This document shows positions 26,696-36,202 of a stretch of 64,000 nucleotides of DNA, piece after piece; position 1 is the first letter of the stretch, and each line of letters opens with the position of its first letter. The stretch spans positions 6,594,029-6,658,028 of the forward strand of contig NZ_CP007440.1 in assembly GCF_001579845.1 (NCBI RefSeq). The letters run 5' to 3'. The position numbers and the translations under genes are program-made. Origin of the DNA: Rhodoplanes sp. Z2-YC6860. GTDB taxonomy: Bacteria > Pseudomonadota > Alphaproteobacteria > Rhizobiales > Xanthobacteraceae. The notes beneath the pieces were generated by a model. It was given only the letters and a program-made list of their open reading frames with translations, was not told the origin of the DNA and made no database searches.

Positions 26696-28198
26696 TTATT
26701 CGATCGGCAGCGCCACGAACAGCATGTCGCCTTCGGCGGTCGCGACCAGCAGCAGCGCGGTCTTCTTCCCCGCCTTCTTCAGCGAGTCGACCTTGCGCTG
26801 CACGTCGGCAGGCTGCCCGACCTGCTCCTGCTCGATCGCGACGATGGTGCTGCCGGCGGCAAGCCGCTTGTCGGACGCGGCCGAGGAGGCATCGACGCCG
26901 GTGATGACCACGCCCTTCACCGAGTCCTTGATCTTGTACTTCTTTCGCAGGTCGTCGTTCATGCCCGAGAGCTGAAGCCCGAGCGACTTCTGCACCACCG
27001 ACTTGTCGGCGGGCTCTTCCGGCTTGGCAGCGGCTTTGACCGGCTTCTCGATGTCGTCGAGGCGGCCCAGCTTGACGGTCTTCTTCTCTTCCTTGCCCTT
27101 GCGGACGACCACCACCTCGACATCCTTGCCGACCGGGGTGTCGGCGACGATGCGTGGCAGGTCGCGCATCTCCTTGATGTCCTTGCCGTCGAACTTGACG
27201 ACCACGTCGCCGGCTTCGATGCCGGCGGGCTTGGCCGGGCCCTTGTCATCGACGCCGGCCACGAGCGCGCCGCGCGCCGGCTTGAGGTTCAGGCTTTCGG
27301 CGATTTCGTCGGTGACCTGTTGGATTTTCACACCGAGCCAGCCGCGGTGAATCTCGCCGAACTGCTGAAGCTGGCTGACCACCGCCTGCACGGTCTTCGA
27401 GGGCACCGCAAAGCCGATGCCGATCGAGCCGCCGGACGGCGAGATGATCGCGGTGTTCACGCCGATCACTTCGCCTTCGAGATTGAACAGCGGGCCGCCC
27501 GAGTTGCCGCGATTGATGGCCGCGTCGGTCTGGATGTAGTTGTCGTAGGGGCCCGAATTGATGTCGCGGTTGCGCGCCGAGACGATGCCGGCGGTGACGG
27601 TGCCGCCGAGGCTGAACGGGTTGCCGATCGCGATCACCCATTCGCCGAGACGCAGCGCGTCGGAGTCGCCGAACTTGACGGCCTTGAGCGGCTTGGTCGG
27701 CTTCACACGCAGCACGGCGAGATCGGTCTTCTGGTCCTTGCCGATCAACTCGGCCTTGAGCCGCGTGCCGTCGGTCAGGATCACGTTGATCTCGTCGGCC
27801 TCGTTGATGACGTGGTTGTTGGTGACGACGATGCCGGACGGATCGATGATGAAGCCCGAGCCGAGCGAGCTGACACGGCGCGGCGCGCGGTTGGGGCCCT
27901 GGTCGTCACCACCGCCCTGGCCGCGGCGGTTCTTGAAGAACTCCTCGAAGAACTCTTCGAACGGGGAACCCGGCGGCAGGTTCGGCATCTGTTGCGCGCC
28001 AGGCTTGCCCTCGACCTTCTGCGAGGTCGCGATGTTGACCACCGCGTCGATCACTTTTTCGGCAACGTCGGCGATATTCTCCGGTCCGCGGGCAAAACTC
28101 GGGGTCGAAAGCATCGGCAGCGCAATGGCCGCCGCGACGATCGTAGTCAAAGCCGGACGTCGGAGGGCATGCGTAAAGGCGGTCAGCAAGCGGGCCAT
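26696..28198 (-). CDS. degP: periplasmic serine protease/chaperone DegP (Do family)
   Basis: A 500-residue HtrA protease with signal peptide MARLLTAFTHALRRPALTTIVAAA... cut near SFA-RG. The catalytic triad is visible: His129 (VTNNHVINE), Asp159 (KTDLAVLRV) and Ser233 (GNSGGPLFN). Two PDZ domains follow; the second ends in VATAEGDMLFVALPIE. A TTG nine bases upstream is less likely as start. It degrades or refolds damaged envelope proteins. It is the last gene of the hflK-hflC-DUF2065 group, as in other Hyphomicrobiales. Confidence 0.95.
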   Translation of the reverse strand: MARLLTAFTHALRRPALTTIVAAAIALPMLSTPSFARGPENIADVAEKVIDAVVNIATSQKVEGKPGAQQMPNLPPGSPFEEFFEEFFKNRRGQGGGDDQGPNRAPRRVSSLGSGFIIDPSGIVVTNNHVINEADEINVILTDGTRLKAELIGKDQKTDLAVLRVKPTKPLKAVKFGDSDALRLGEWVIAIGNPFSLGGTVTAGIVSARNRDINSGPYDNYIQTDAAINRGNSGGPLFNLEGEVIGVNTAIISPSGGSIGIGFAVPSKTVQAVVSQLQQFGEIHRGWLGVKIQQVTDEIAESLNLKPARGALVAGVDDKGPAKPAGIEAGDVVVKFDGKDIKEMRDLPRIVADTPVGKDVEVVVVRKGKEEKKTVKLGRLDDIEKPVKAAAKPEEPADKSVVQKSLGLQLSGMNDDLRKKYKIKDSVKGVVITGVDASSAASDKRLAAGSTIVAIEQEQVGQPADVQRKVDSLKKAGKKTALLLVATAEGDMLFVALPIE

Positions 28199-28344
28199 GG
28201 CCGTCAAATCTCCGGAAAAAGGGTAATTTCGCGCGACACTGCCCCCTTAACGCCGCAGACGCAAGGGACGTTTCACGCGGAGTGGAACCACGCCGTCAAG
28301 AATGACCGTTCGAATTGGGCGGAATAGCGGCCCCGGTTTTCAGC

Positions 28345-28530
28345 TCAGCCGCGGATAAACCAGACCAGAATGACGCCGACCACCGCGGACACGATCCCGA
28401 TGATGCGGAGCGTGCCGTCCGGCGTGTCTGTGACGTGAGTCATGGCTTGCTTGACCGGACCGGGAAACGCCGCGAACAGAATCCCTTCCAGCGCGAAAAC
28501 GAGACCGATCGCGACCAGGAAATCAGACAT
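28345..28530 (-). CDS. DUF2065 (YjeT-like) small membrane protein
   Basis: A 61-residue protein with two membrane helices (FLVAIGLVFALEGILFAAF and GIVSAVVGVILVWFI) separated by a short polar loop with FPGPVKQAM. This is the DUF2065/YjeT family, which sits beside hflC in many proteobacteria, as here. The function is unknown; an accessory role in the HflKC membrane complex is only suggested by position. Confidence 0.85.
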   Translation of the reverse strand: MSDFLVAIGLVFALEGILFAAFPGPVKQAMTHVTDTPDGTLRIIGIVSAVVGVILVWFIRG

Positions 28531-28560
28531 CCCCCCTCACCGCGCAGCTTTTTAATCTTG

Positions 28561-28588
28561 CCGCACCGGCGCTAACGCGCCGGTGCGG
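28561..28588. repeat. inverted repeat across the hflC stop codon
   Basis: A perfect 12-bp stem CCGCACCGGCGC/GCGCCGGTGCGG with loop TAAC overlaps the last codons and TAG stop of hflC (28572-28574). No T run follows, so it looks like an RNA stability or retro-regulatory hairpin rather than a terminator. Confidence 0.6.
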
Positions 28589-29492
28589 GTTGCGCCTTGG
28601 GCGCCTGTCCATTGACGTCGCGCTTGCCGGACGGATCGACGAAATAGCGGAAGAACTCCGAGTCGGGCTGGAGCACCATCCGCGTGTCGTTCTGCTTCAG
28701 GCCGGCTTCGTAAGCCTGCATCGAACGGTAGAACGCGAAGAAATCCGGATCCTGGCCGAACGCCTCGGCGAAGATGCGATTGCGTTCCCCGTCACCCTCG
28801 CCGCGGGCCTGTTCAGCCTTCGAGGTCGCCTCGGCGAGGAGAACGGTGACGTCGCGATCGGCCTTGGAGCGGATCTCCTGCGACTTCTGGCTGCCCTGGG
28901 CGCGGAACTCGGCGGCTTCGCGCTGACGCTCTGTCTGCATGCGCTGGTACACCGCTTGGCTGTTCTGCTCCGGCAGATCGGCGCGGCGAATCCGAACGTC
29001 AACGACCGAGATGCCGTAGTTGCGCGCCTCCCGGTCGAGCTGTTCGCGCACCCGCGCCATCAGCGCCGCGCGATCGTCACGCACCACATGCGTCAGCGTC
29101 GCTTCGCCGAGCACGCGCCGCAGCGCGGCGTTGAGCAGGATCGAGAGCTGCGAGTTGGCGCCCGCGACCGAATTGACGGTCTGATAGAAACGGAGTGGGT
29201 TCTGGATGCGGTAACGCGCGAAGGCATCCACCACGAGCCGCTTCTGATCGGAGGCGATCACCTCCTGCGCCGGGTTTTCGAGGTCGAGGATCCGCTTGTC
29301 GATGTTGATGACCGTGTCGAACAACGGGATCTTGTAGTTGAGGCCCGGCTCGGTCACGACCCGAACCGGCTCGCCCAGCCGAACCACGATCGCTTGCTGG
29401 GTCTGGTAGACGGTGAACAGCGACGAATAGCCGAGCACCGCCGCGACGAGCAGGAGAACGAGGATAACGCCTCCGGTTACACCAAGTCTCAT
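28572..29492 (-). CDS. hflC: HflC, modulator of FtsH protease
   Basis: A 306-residue SPFH/Band 7 protein with one N-terminal membrane helix (GGVILVLLLVAAVLGYSSLFTVYQTQQAIVVRLG). It contains GLNYKIPLFDTVINIDKRILDLE and the alanine/arginine-rich segment RQREAAEFRAQGSQKSQEIRSKAD, typical of HflC. It forms the HflKC complex around the AAA protease FtsH. It overlaps hflK by four bases. Confidence 0.95.
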   Translation of the reverse strand: MRLGVTGGVILVLLLVAAVLGYSSLFTVYQTQQAIVVRLGEPVRVVTEPGLNYKIPLFDTVINIDKRILDLENPAQEVIASDQKRLVVDAFARYRIQNPLRFYQTVNSVAGANSQLSILLNAALRRVLGEATLTHVVRDDRAALMARVREQLDREARNYGISVVDVRIRRADLPEQNSQAVYQRMQTERQREAAEFRAQGSQKSQEIRSKADRDVTVLLAEATSKAEQARGEGDGERNRIFAEAFGQDPDFFAFYRSMQAYEAGLKQNDTRMVLQPDSEFFRYFVDPSGKRDVNGQAPKAQPAPAR

Positions 29493-30619
29493 CGCGCGCC
29501 CCCACTCTGCGGCTGGCCCTGCGGCCGGCGCAATTCGTTCAACGGCAGATAGGGCACGACACCGGATCCGGACTGACCATTGGTATCAAGAATGATTTTG
29601 TCAGCCCCGCCGAGCACGCGCTCCATGGTCTCGAGATACATGCGCTTGCGCGTCACGTCGGGCGCCTTCTTGTATTCCTCGTAGATCTTGTCGAAGCGGG
29701 CGGTCTGACCGGTCGCTTCGGCAACCGTCTGCGACTTGTAGGCGTCCGCATCCTGGAGAATCTTCGAGGCGCGGCCGCGCGCCTCGGGCACGACCTTGTT
29801 GGCATAGGTCTGAGCCTCGTTCTGCGCGCGCTCGAGGTCGGCGCGGGCGGCCTGCACGTCGCGGAACGAGTCGATCACCTGAAGCGGCGGATCGATCTTC
29901 TGCATCTGCACCTGCTGAACCTGAACGCCGGCACTGTATTGATCGAGTGTCTTCTGCATCAATTCCTGCACGGCGGTTTCCGTCGCCTGCCGCGCGCCGG
30001 TCAGCACCGGCTGGATTTCAGAGCGGCCGATGACTTCGCGCATCGCGCTTTCGGCCACGGCTTTCACGGTGCCTTCGGGGTTCTGGATGTTGAACAGATA
30101 ATCGCCAACCGCCTTCGGCTTGATCTGCCACAGCACCGAGAAGTCGACGTCGACGATGTTCTCGTCGCCGGTGAGCATCAGGCTCTCCTCCGGCACGTCG
30201 CGCACCGTGGTGCCACGCCGCAGGTCGTCGACGATCCGCATGCCGATGTCGATCTTGCGGACCTGAAGCGCCTTGGGCGTCAGCACTGCCTCGATCGGAT
30301 AGGGCAGATGATAGTTGGGACCGGGCTGTGCCTCGCGCACCACCTTGCCGAAGCGCAGCACCACGCCGATCTCGTCCGGCTGAACGAAGAACACACCGGA
30401 TGCAAACCAGAGCGCGACCGCGACCAGCGTGATGACGATGAAGCCGCGGCCGCCGAGGTTGCCGCCCGGCAGGACGTTTTTCAGCTTGTCCTGACTGCGG
30501 CGCAGCAGTTCCTCAAGGTCGGGCGGGGTCGGCCCGGACGATTGCGGCCCAGAGCCCCAAGGGCCCCTCGAACCGCCTCCTGATCCCCAGGGCCCGCCGC
30601 CCTGATTGCTCCACGGCAT
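29489..30619 (-). CDS. hflK: HflK, modulator of FtsH protease
   Basis: A 376-residue partner of HflC. It has a glycine-rich cytosolic N-terminus (MPWSNQGGGPWGSGGGSRGPWG), PDLEELLRRSQDKLKNVLPGG, one membrane helix (FIVITLVAVALWFASGVFFVQP) and the Band 7 domain with the DVQAARADLERAQNEAQTYANKVVPEARG coiled region. The stop overlaps the hflC start, so the two are coupled. The 141-base gap to folA upstream holds no gene. Confidence 0.95.
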   Translation of the reverse strand: MPWSNQGGGPWGSGGGSRGPWGSGPQSSGPTPPDLEELLRRSQDKLKNVLPGGNLGGRGFIVITLVAVALWFASGVFFVQPDEIGVVLRFGKVVREAQPGPNYHLPYPIEAVLTPKALQVRKIDIGMRIVDDLRRGTTVRDVPEESLMLTGDENIVDVDFSVLWQIKPKAVGDYLFNIQNPEGTVKAVAESAMREVIGRSEIQPVLTGARQATETAVQELMQKTLDQYSAGVQVQQVQMQKIDPPLQVIDSFRDVQAARADLERAQNEAQTYANKVVPEARGRASKILQDADAYKSQTVAEATGQTARFDKIYEEYKKAPDVTRKRMYLETMERVLGGADKIILDTNGQSGSGVVPYLPLNELRRPQGQPQSGGAR

Positions 30620-30760
30620 GAAATCTCTCCTCGGAAGCCGGCACTGGTGCCGGTCCTTTTGGCTGGTGGGAGTTTATATGGGAGCCCTCAACGGCTTACA
30701 ACGCGCGCTGCCGGCGGATTGCCGGACAAGGTAAGCCGATCGTGGGATTTGGCTGCAAAT

Positions 30761-31288
30761 TCAAGCTCGCACATAGGTCACGCAGGTGGCAGGTGCCTCG
30801 TCCCGCGGCCCGGCTGGAAGCTCGCTTTTCGCCGCAGCGCGCCACTGTGACGCATCGATGGGCGGAAAGAACGTGTCGCCCTCCGGGCGGGCGTGCACGT
30901 GGGTGATCTCCAGCCGTTCGGCAAGGGGCATCAGCCGCGTGAAAATGTCCGCGCCGCCCACCACGGCGATTTCGTTAACGCCGCGCCGGAGCGCGTCCCC
31001 GCGGGCCGCCGCCATCGCGAAGTCGAGATCAGCCGCCTCGATGATGCCGGCAGCCGCAAAGCCCGGATCGCGGCTGACCACGATGTTGGTACGGCCCGGC
31101 AACGGCTTGCCGATCGACACGAAGGTCTTGCGGCCCATCAGCAGCGGGCGCCCCATGGTGAGCGCCTTGAAGCGCTTGAGGTCCGAGCTTTGCCGGAACG
31201 GCAACGCGTTGTCGCGGCCGATCACGCCGTTGTCGGCGACGGCTGCGACCAGGACGATGGCGATCGCGGGCGGCGGAGCCGCACTCAC
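30761..31288 (-). CDS. folA: dihydrofolate reductase
   Basis: A 175-residue enzyme that regenerates tetrahydrofolate after thymidylate synthase. Visible: [44 protein letters not shown], then [10 protein letters not shown] and [25 protein letters not shown]. The start is GTG at 31288, whose last bases overlap the thyA stop (GTGA), so translation is coupled. The open frame extends far upstream, antiparallel sense within thyA, and is not coding there. Confidence 0.94.
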   Translation of the reverse strand: MSAAPPPAIAIVLVAAVADNGVIGRDNALPFRQSSDLKRFKALTMGRPLLMGRKTFVSIGKPLPGRTNIVVSRDPGFAAAGIIEAADLDFAMAAARGDALRRGVNEIAVVGGADIFTRLMPLAERLEITHVHARPEGDTFFPPIDASQWRAAAKSELPAGPRDEAPATCVTYVRA

Positions 31289-32079
31289 ACCGCCACCTCG
31301 GCCTTGATGTGCGGATGCGGCTCGTAGCCCTCGAGGGTGAAGTCCTCGTAGCGGAAGCCGAAGATGTCCTTGATGGCTGGATTGAGCCGCATCAAAGGGA
31401 GCGCGCGCGGTGCGCGCGACAGCTGCAGGCGGGCCTGCTCGATGTGATTGAGATAGAGATGCGCATCGCCGAACGTGTGAACGAAATCGCCCGGCTGCAA
31501 TCCGGTGACCTGCGCCATCATCATGGTGAGCAGCGCGTAGGACGCGATGTTGAACGGCACGCCGAGGAAGATATCGGCGGAGCGCTGATAGAGCTGGCAC
31601 GACAGCCGGCCCTTCGCGACATAGAACTGGAACAGGCAATGGCAGGGCGGCAGCGCCATCTTGTCGACATCCGCGGGATTCCACGCGGTGACGATCAGGC
31701 GCCGCGAATCCGGACTGCGCCGGATCATGTCGACGACATTGCTGATCTGATCGATCGTGCGACCGTCCTGCGCCGGCCATGAGCGCCACTGATGACCGTA
31801 GACTGGGCCGAGGTCGCCGCGCTCGTCGGCCCACTCGTCCCAGATGCGGACGCCGTTGTCGTTCAGATATTTGATGTTGGTGTCGCCGGCCAGAAACCAC
31901 AGCAGCTCGTGAACGATCGACTTCACGTGCAGCTTCTTGGTGGTGACGAGCGGAAAGCCCTGGCTGAGATCGAAGCGCATCTGATGGCCGAACACCGAGA
32001 CGGTGCCGGTGCCGGTGCGGTCGCGCTTCTCGACCCCATCGGCCAGGGTGTGTTCCATCAGCTCGAGGTATTGCCGCAT
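31285..32079 (-). CDS. thyA: thymidylate synthase
   Basis: A 264-residue enzyme, the standard length, converting dUMP to dTMP. Visible: [18 protein letters not shown], the folate-binding [22 protein letters not shown], the catalytic cysteine in [35 protein letters not shown] and the C-terminal PHPxIKAEVAV. The start [12 protein letters not shown] at 32079 is preceded by AAGGCGGATCG; 41 extra upstream codons lack family support. It is coupled to folA. Confidence 0.96.
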   Translation of the reverse strand: MRQYLELMEHTLADGVEKRDRTGTGTVSVFGHQMRFDLSQGFPLVTTKKLHVKSIVHELLWFLAGDTNIKYLNDNGVRIWDEWADERGDLGPVYGHQWRSWPAQDGRTIDQISNVVDMIRRSPDSRRLIVTAWNPADVDKMALPPCHCLFQFYVAKGRLSCQLYQRSADIFLGVPFNIASYALLTMMMAQVTGLQPGDFVHTFGDAHLYLNHIEQARLQLSRAPRALPLMRLNPAIKDIFGFRYEDFTLEGYEPHPHIKAEVAV

Positions 32080-32205
32080 CGATCCGCCTTGAGTTCCGCG
32101 TAGGGGCGACTCAGCGCCGTCTGGCGACAGGGTAACGCCGGAGCCCGGCCCGGCGAAGCCGTCCTCCGCGCCTGCCATGCCTTCTATATAGGCGCGCGAC
32201 AACGA

Positions 32206-32227
32206 AAGGGCGGCCGAAGCCGCCCTT
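32206..32227 (-). terminator. terminator after the TctC-type gene
   Basis: A 9-bp stem AAGGGCGGC/GCCGCCCTT with tetraloop CGAA lies 41 bases past the stop of the binding-protein gene; on the minus strand it is followed by TTCGTTG. Confidence 0.65.
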
Positions 32228-32267
32228 AAACACTGCTTTGACGGTGCTTGTGCCCGGTCTCAACAGG

Positions 32268-33254
32268 TCAGTTGATGGCGCCCGCCGCCTTGATGACCGG
32301 GGTCCATTTGGCGATCTCGGTCGTCACCAGCGTGTTGAGAGCCACGCTGCCGCGCCGCTCCTTGCCCGGGATGTCGCTGCCGAGTTCCAGAAGCCGCTTT
32401 CGGGTGACGTCATCATCGAGCGCCTTGTCGAGCGCCGCCGAGAGGCTCGCGACGATCTCCTTCGGCGTGTCCTTGGGCGCGAACAGCGCGTTCCAGGCCG
32501 ACGCCTGATATTCGGGCAGCCCGGCCTCCCTGGTGCTCGGCACGTTCGGCAGCGACGGATCGCGCTTGTCGGTGGCGATCGCGTAGGCCTTGATGGTGCC
32601 GCCCTGAACCTGCGGCACCGCATTGACGATCTGGTCGCACATGTAGTCGACCTGTCCGCCCACCAGCGCGTTCATCGAAGGCCCCGTGCCCTGGTACGGG
32701 ATCGAGGTCGGCTTCACCTTGAGGATGTGGTTGAGCAGGAGGCAGGTGGTGAAGGACACAGAGCCCACGCCGGCATGCGCCATGTTGAGCTTGGCGTCGT
32801 TGGCCTTCACGTGTGCGACAAACTCCTTGAGGTCCTTCGCCGGGAAGTCCTTTTTGGCGAGGATCAGGATCGGCGTGCCGGCCGCAAGACCGACCGGCTC
32901 GAAGTCCGCGACCGGGTCATAGGCGAGGTTCGGATACAGCGCCGGCGCCGCCGCATGCGTGCCGAGATGGCCCATGGCGATGGTGTAGCCGTCGTTCTTG
33001 GCGCGCTTGGCGCGGGTGATGCCGGTGGTGCCGCCGGCACCGACCACGTTCTCGATGACGAAGGATTGGCCGAGCGACTTCGCCATATGGTCGGTGACGA
33101 TGCGGGCGATCACGTCGGTCGGACCGCCGGCCGCAAACGGCACGATCACGGTCACCGGACGGTTTGGATAGCTCTGCGCAGCGGCAGGCAGGCTTGCCGC
33201 CGCGAGCGCGACGGCGCCGGCCAGAAGGCCGGCGGAGAAACGAAACGAATTCAT
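32268..33254 (-). CDS. tctC: tripartite tricarboxylate transporter substrate-binding protein (TctC/Bug family)
   Basis: A 328-residue periplasmic protein: signal peptide ending LPAAAQS, then YPNRPVTVIVPFAAGGPTDVIARIVTDHMAKSLGQSFVIENVVGAGG, the conserved Bug core that grips a carboxylate through two water molecules. It follows tctB and tctA on the same strand but is separated from tctA by a terminator, so its level may be set apart. It delivers a di- or tricarboxylate to TctAB; the exact ligand is unknown. Confidence 0.92.
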   Translation of the reverse strand: MNSFRFSAGLLAGAVALAAASLPAAAQSYPNRPVTVIVPFAAGGPTDVIARIVTDHMAKSLGQSFVIENVVGAGGTTGITRAKRAKNDGYTIAMGHLGTHAAAPALYPNLAYDPVADFEPVGLAAGTPILILAKKDFPAKDLKEFVAHVKANDAKLNMAHAGVGSVSFTTCLLLNHILKVKPTSIPYQGTGPSMNALVGGQVDYMCDQIVNAVPQVQGGTIKAYAIATDKRDPSLPNVPSTREAGLPEYQASAWNALFAPKDTPKEIVASLSAALDKALDDDVTRKRLLELGSDIPGKERRGSVALNTLVTTEIAKWTPVIKAAGAIN

Positions 33255-33321
33255 GGACGCCCCTCGAAGCGGTATCGACGATGCTTGACCGGCATCTATT
33301 CACCGCACCCAGAAAGAGAAA

Positions 33322-33345
33322 ACCCCCGAGGTCGCCCTCGGGGGT
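33322..33345 (-). terminator. terminator between tctA and tctC
   Basis: A 10-bp stem ACCCCCGAGG/CCTCGGGGGT with loop TCGC lies 45 bases past the tctA stop; the minus strand continues TTTTCTCTTTCTGG. Confidence 0.85.
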
Positions 33346-33389
33346 GGTCTTTTCGTCGCACGCCCTTAGTAGGGTTGTGCCGTGACGGA

Positions 33390-34892
33390 TTACTCGGTGA
33401 AGACCTCGTCGCGCTTGCCGCGGATCGCCGGCAGCACCGCCAGGATCAGCATGAAAGCCGAGATCGCGAGCAGCGTGGCCGAGATCGGCCGCGTCAGGAA
33501 CACCGTCGCGTCACCGCGGGCGATCAGCATGGCGCGCCGGAGGTTCTCCTCCATCAGCGGGCCGAGCACGAAGCCCAGGATCATCGGCGCCGGCTCGAAG
33601 TCATGCTTCACCAGCCAGTAGCCGACGACACCGAAGATCGCGGTCATCGTCACGTCGAACGGCGCATTGTTGAGCGAGTACACGCCGATACAGCAGAAGA
33701 TGACGATCATCGGGAACAGGTGGCGATACGGCACGCGCAGCAGGCGCACCCACACGCCGACCAGCGGCAGGTTGATGACGACCAGCATCAGGTTGCCGAG
33801 CCACATCGAGGAGATCATGCCCCAGAACAGCTCTGGCTGCTTGGTCATGACCTGCGGGCCCGGGACGATGCCGTGGATCGTCATGGCGCCGACCATCAGC
33901 GCCATCACGGGGTTCGGCGGGATGCCGAGCGTGAGCAGCGGGATGAACGACGTCTGGGCGGCGGCGTTGTTGGCGCTTTCCGGCGCCGCCACGCCTTCGA
34001 TCGCACCGCGACCGAACCGCTCAGGGTTCTTGGAGACCTTCTTCTCCAGGGTGTAGGCGGCAAACGACGCGATGATCGCGCCGCCGCCCGGCAGAATGCC
34101 CAGCAGCGAACCGATGACCGTGCCGCGACCGATGGCGCCCGCAGCCGCCTTGAGGTCCGGCAGCGTCGGCATCAGGCCCGTCACCTTGCTCTGAATGATA
34201 TCGCGGCTGCCCGGGTTCTCCAGGTTGCGCAGGATCTCACCAAAGCCGAACATGCCCATGCCGACCACGACGAAGCCGATGCCGTCGGACAGTTCCGGGA
34301 TGCCCCATGTCATACGCTCGGCGCCGGTCTCGAGGTCCGAGCCGATCATCGACAACAGCAGGCCCATCAGGATCATGGCCAGGGCCTTCAGCACCGAGCC
34401 CTTGGCGAGCACGACGGCGAAGATCAGGCCGAGAACCATCAGCGAGAAGTATTCGGCGGGACCGAACAGCAGCGCGATGCTGGTCAACGGTGCGCCGAGC
34501 GCAGCCACCAGAACCGTCGCGACGCAACCGGCGAAGAACGAGCCGATCGCAGCGATGGCGAGCGCCGGTCCGGCACGGCCGGCCTTGGCCATCTCGTGGC
34601 CGTCGAGACAGGTCACGACCGATGATGACTCACCGGGAATGTTGACCAGGATCGAGGTGGTCGAGCCACCGTACTGCGCGCCGTAATAGATGCCGGCGAG
34701 CATGATGAGCGCGCCGACCGGCGGCAGGCCAAAAGTGATCGGCAGAAGCATCGCAATGGTGGCGAGCGAGCCGATGCCGGGAAGCACGCCGATGAGGGTG
34801 CCGACGAGCGCGCCGATCAAACACAGGAAGATGTTGGTCGGCGTCGCGGCTACGGTCATACCGAGCCAGAGATTGCCAATAAGGTCATGCAT
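33390..34892 (-). CDS. tctA: tripartite tricarboxylate transporter large membrane subunit
   Basis: A 500-residue protein with about twelve hydrophobic helices. It carries the TctA signature GALVGTLIGVLPGIGSLATIAMLLPITFGLPP and the repeat-like LLGILPGGGAIIASFAAYTLEK, plus GVAAPESANNAAAQTSFIPLLTLGIP. It is the channel of a secondary, ion-driven carboxylate importer. It follows tctB by 15 bases. Confidence 0.95.
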   Translation of the reverse strand: MHDLIGNLWLGMTVAATPTNIFLCLIGALVGTLIGVLPGIGSLATIAMLLPITFGLPPVGALIMLAGIYYGAQYGGSTTSILVNIPGESSSVVTCLDGHEMAKAGRAGPALAIAAIGSFFAGCVATVLVAALGAPLTSIALLFGPAEYFSLMVLGLIFAVVLAKGSVLKALAMILMGLLLSMIGSDLETGAERMTWGIPELSDGIGFVVVGMGMFGFGEILRNLENPGSRDIIQSKVTGLMPTLPDLKAAAGAIGRGTVIGSLLGILPGGGAIIASFAAYTLEKKVSKNPERFGRGAIEGVAAPESANNAAAQTSFIPLLTLGIPPNPVMALMVGAMTIHGIVPGPQVMTKQPELFWGMISSMWLGNLMLVVINLPLVGVWVRLLRVPYRHLFPMIVIFCCIGVYSLNNAPFDVTMTAIFGVVGYWLVKHDFEPAPMILGFVLGPLMEENLRRAMLIARGDATVFLTRPISATLLAISAFMLILAVLPAIRGKRDEVFTE

Positions 34893-34907
34893 TGTGGCTG
34901 TCTCCGA

Positions 34908-35561
34908 TCACCAGAACCGAGGCCAAAGCTGGAACGGGAGGTTCAAGCCGTAAGGGAACAGCACCGCGCAGAACGCAGTGACGACCACCGCGACCGCAAT
35001 CGATTCACGCCACTTCACATCTTCCGCGGCTGCGGCGCAGACGATCATGGTGGCGAAGCTTGCAACCACGAGCCCCAGCGGCCGGATGGTCGCCGCGAAT
35101 GTGAGGATCGAACCGATGATGAAGATCACACCGCGGAAGGCGTACTTCGATACATCGGGTCCAGACGTCAGCAAGCCACCGGCCACCACGAAAGCCGAAA
35201 GCAAAGCGAGAGCGAAAGCGAACAGCCGCGGCGCAGTGCCGGGACCGAACGCAAAGCCCCGCATGCCGGGCAGTTCATTGGAGGCGACGAACGCCACGAG
35301 CGCCAAGAAGACCAGCGCCATTCCGCCATAGACGTCCTGAGGATTCTGAACCTTCAGCAGCCCGGCGGAGATCGCGATGCCGACTGCAATGAAGACGATG
35401 ATGCCCGCGCGCACTGCCAGCGGAACCGGACTATGCAGCAAGAACGAAGAGCCCAGGAGGCCCAATCCAGCGACCGTCAGGATAGCTCCGCCGATCAAAT
35501 TGTAACGGCGTCGAGCTTCCTCCACACGTAACCCACTTCCTGATGACGCTGCATCAGACAT
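34908..35561 (-). CDS. tctB: tripartite tricarboxylate transporter small membrane subunit
   Basis: A 217-residue membrane protein with four to five helices (for example LIGGAILTVAGLGLLGSSFLL and AFALALLSAFVVAGGLL) and FGPGTAPRLFAFALALL, typical of TctB. The family is poorly conserved, but length and position before tctA support the call. It is the first gene of the tctB-tctA unit. Confidence 0.88.
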   Translation of the reverse strand: MSDAASSGSGLRVEEARRRYNLIGGAILTVAGLGLLGSSFLLHSPVPLAVRAGIIVFIAVGIAISAGLLKVQNPQDVYGGMALVFLALVAFVASNELPGMRGFAFGPGTAPRLFAFALALLSAFVVAGGLLTSGPDVSKYAFRGVIFIIGSILTFAATIRPLGLVVASFATMIVCAAAAEDVKWRESIAVAVVVTAFCAVLFPYGLNLPFQLWPRFW

Positions 35562-35665
35562 TCACCCCACTCCCCTCAACTACTGAGTTTCTGCATTTCC
35601 CCCGAAGTACCAGACAGGTTTCCGGAAGAAAAAGCAACCTCAAGATATTGCGCTCAAGAAACGCC

Positions 35666-36202
35666 TCATCCGACCCAGCCCGTCAAGCCAGCCAAGCCAG
35701 CTATCCCGATAAGCCAGAGCGGATTCAGACGCGTCCAATACGCGACGGCGGCTGTTATGACCGTTATCGCCGCGGCAATCCAGCTGTGAACTGACGCTCG
35801 TGTCAAGACAATCGCGCTGGCGCCCACAAGACCGACCGAAATAGGCACGAGTCCGGCCTGAACAACGATGCGCCAAGGCCTGTCTTTGAAGCGATCCCAG
35901 GCATTGCTCAGAAAGTGAGCGAGCATCGGGGTCGGTCCGCACATGGCAACTGTTGCAACCAGTGATCCGGCGACACCTGCAACATGATAGCCGATCAGTG
36001 CAACCAGCATCACGTTCGGGCCCGGCGCCGCTTGTGCGATAGCGAACAAGTCGGCGAACTCGCGTTCGCTCATCCACATCCGCTGTTCGACGGCCAGACG
36101 GTGCATTTCCGGCACGACCGCATTAGCGCCGCCGACAGCCAGCAACGCCATGATGGCGAATTGGATGCCGAGGGTGACCAGTACGCCGCCATCCGCCTTC
36201 AT
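35666..36202 (-). CDS. chromate transporter, second half protein (short-chain ChrA)
   Basis: A 178-residue membrane protein, one CHR domain: LGIQFAIMALLAVGGANAVVPEMHRLAVEQRMWMSEREFADLFAIAQAAPGPNVMLVALIGY, then hydrophobic helices. The AQAAPGPN motif matches the CHR signature. It starts at an ATG that overlaps the stop of the other half by four bases, so the two short CHR proteins are coupled and act as a heterodimer, as in other short-chain ChrA pairs. The transported ion may be chromate or another oxyanion. Confidence 0.88.
   Translation of the reverse strand: MKADGGVLVTLGIQFAIMALLAVGGANAVVPEMHRLAVEQRMWMSEREFADLFAIAQAAPGPNVMLVALIGYHVAGVAGSLVATVAMCGPTPMLAHFLSNAWDRFKDRPWRIVVQAGLVPISVGLVGASAIVLTRASVHSWIAAAITVITAAVAYWTRLNPLWLIGIAGLAGLTGWVG

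Noticed and set aside
32238-34625. Very long open frame on the plus strand opposite tctA and tctC
   Set aside because: Antisense to well-recognised genes; its product is Arg/His/Asp-rich with no domain, a common artefact of G+C-rich codon use.
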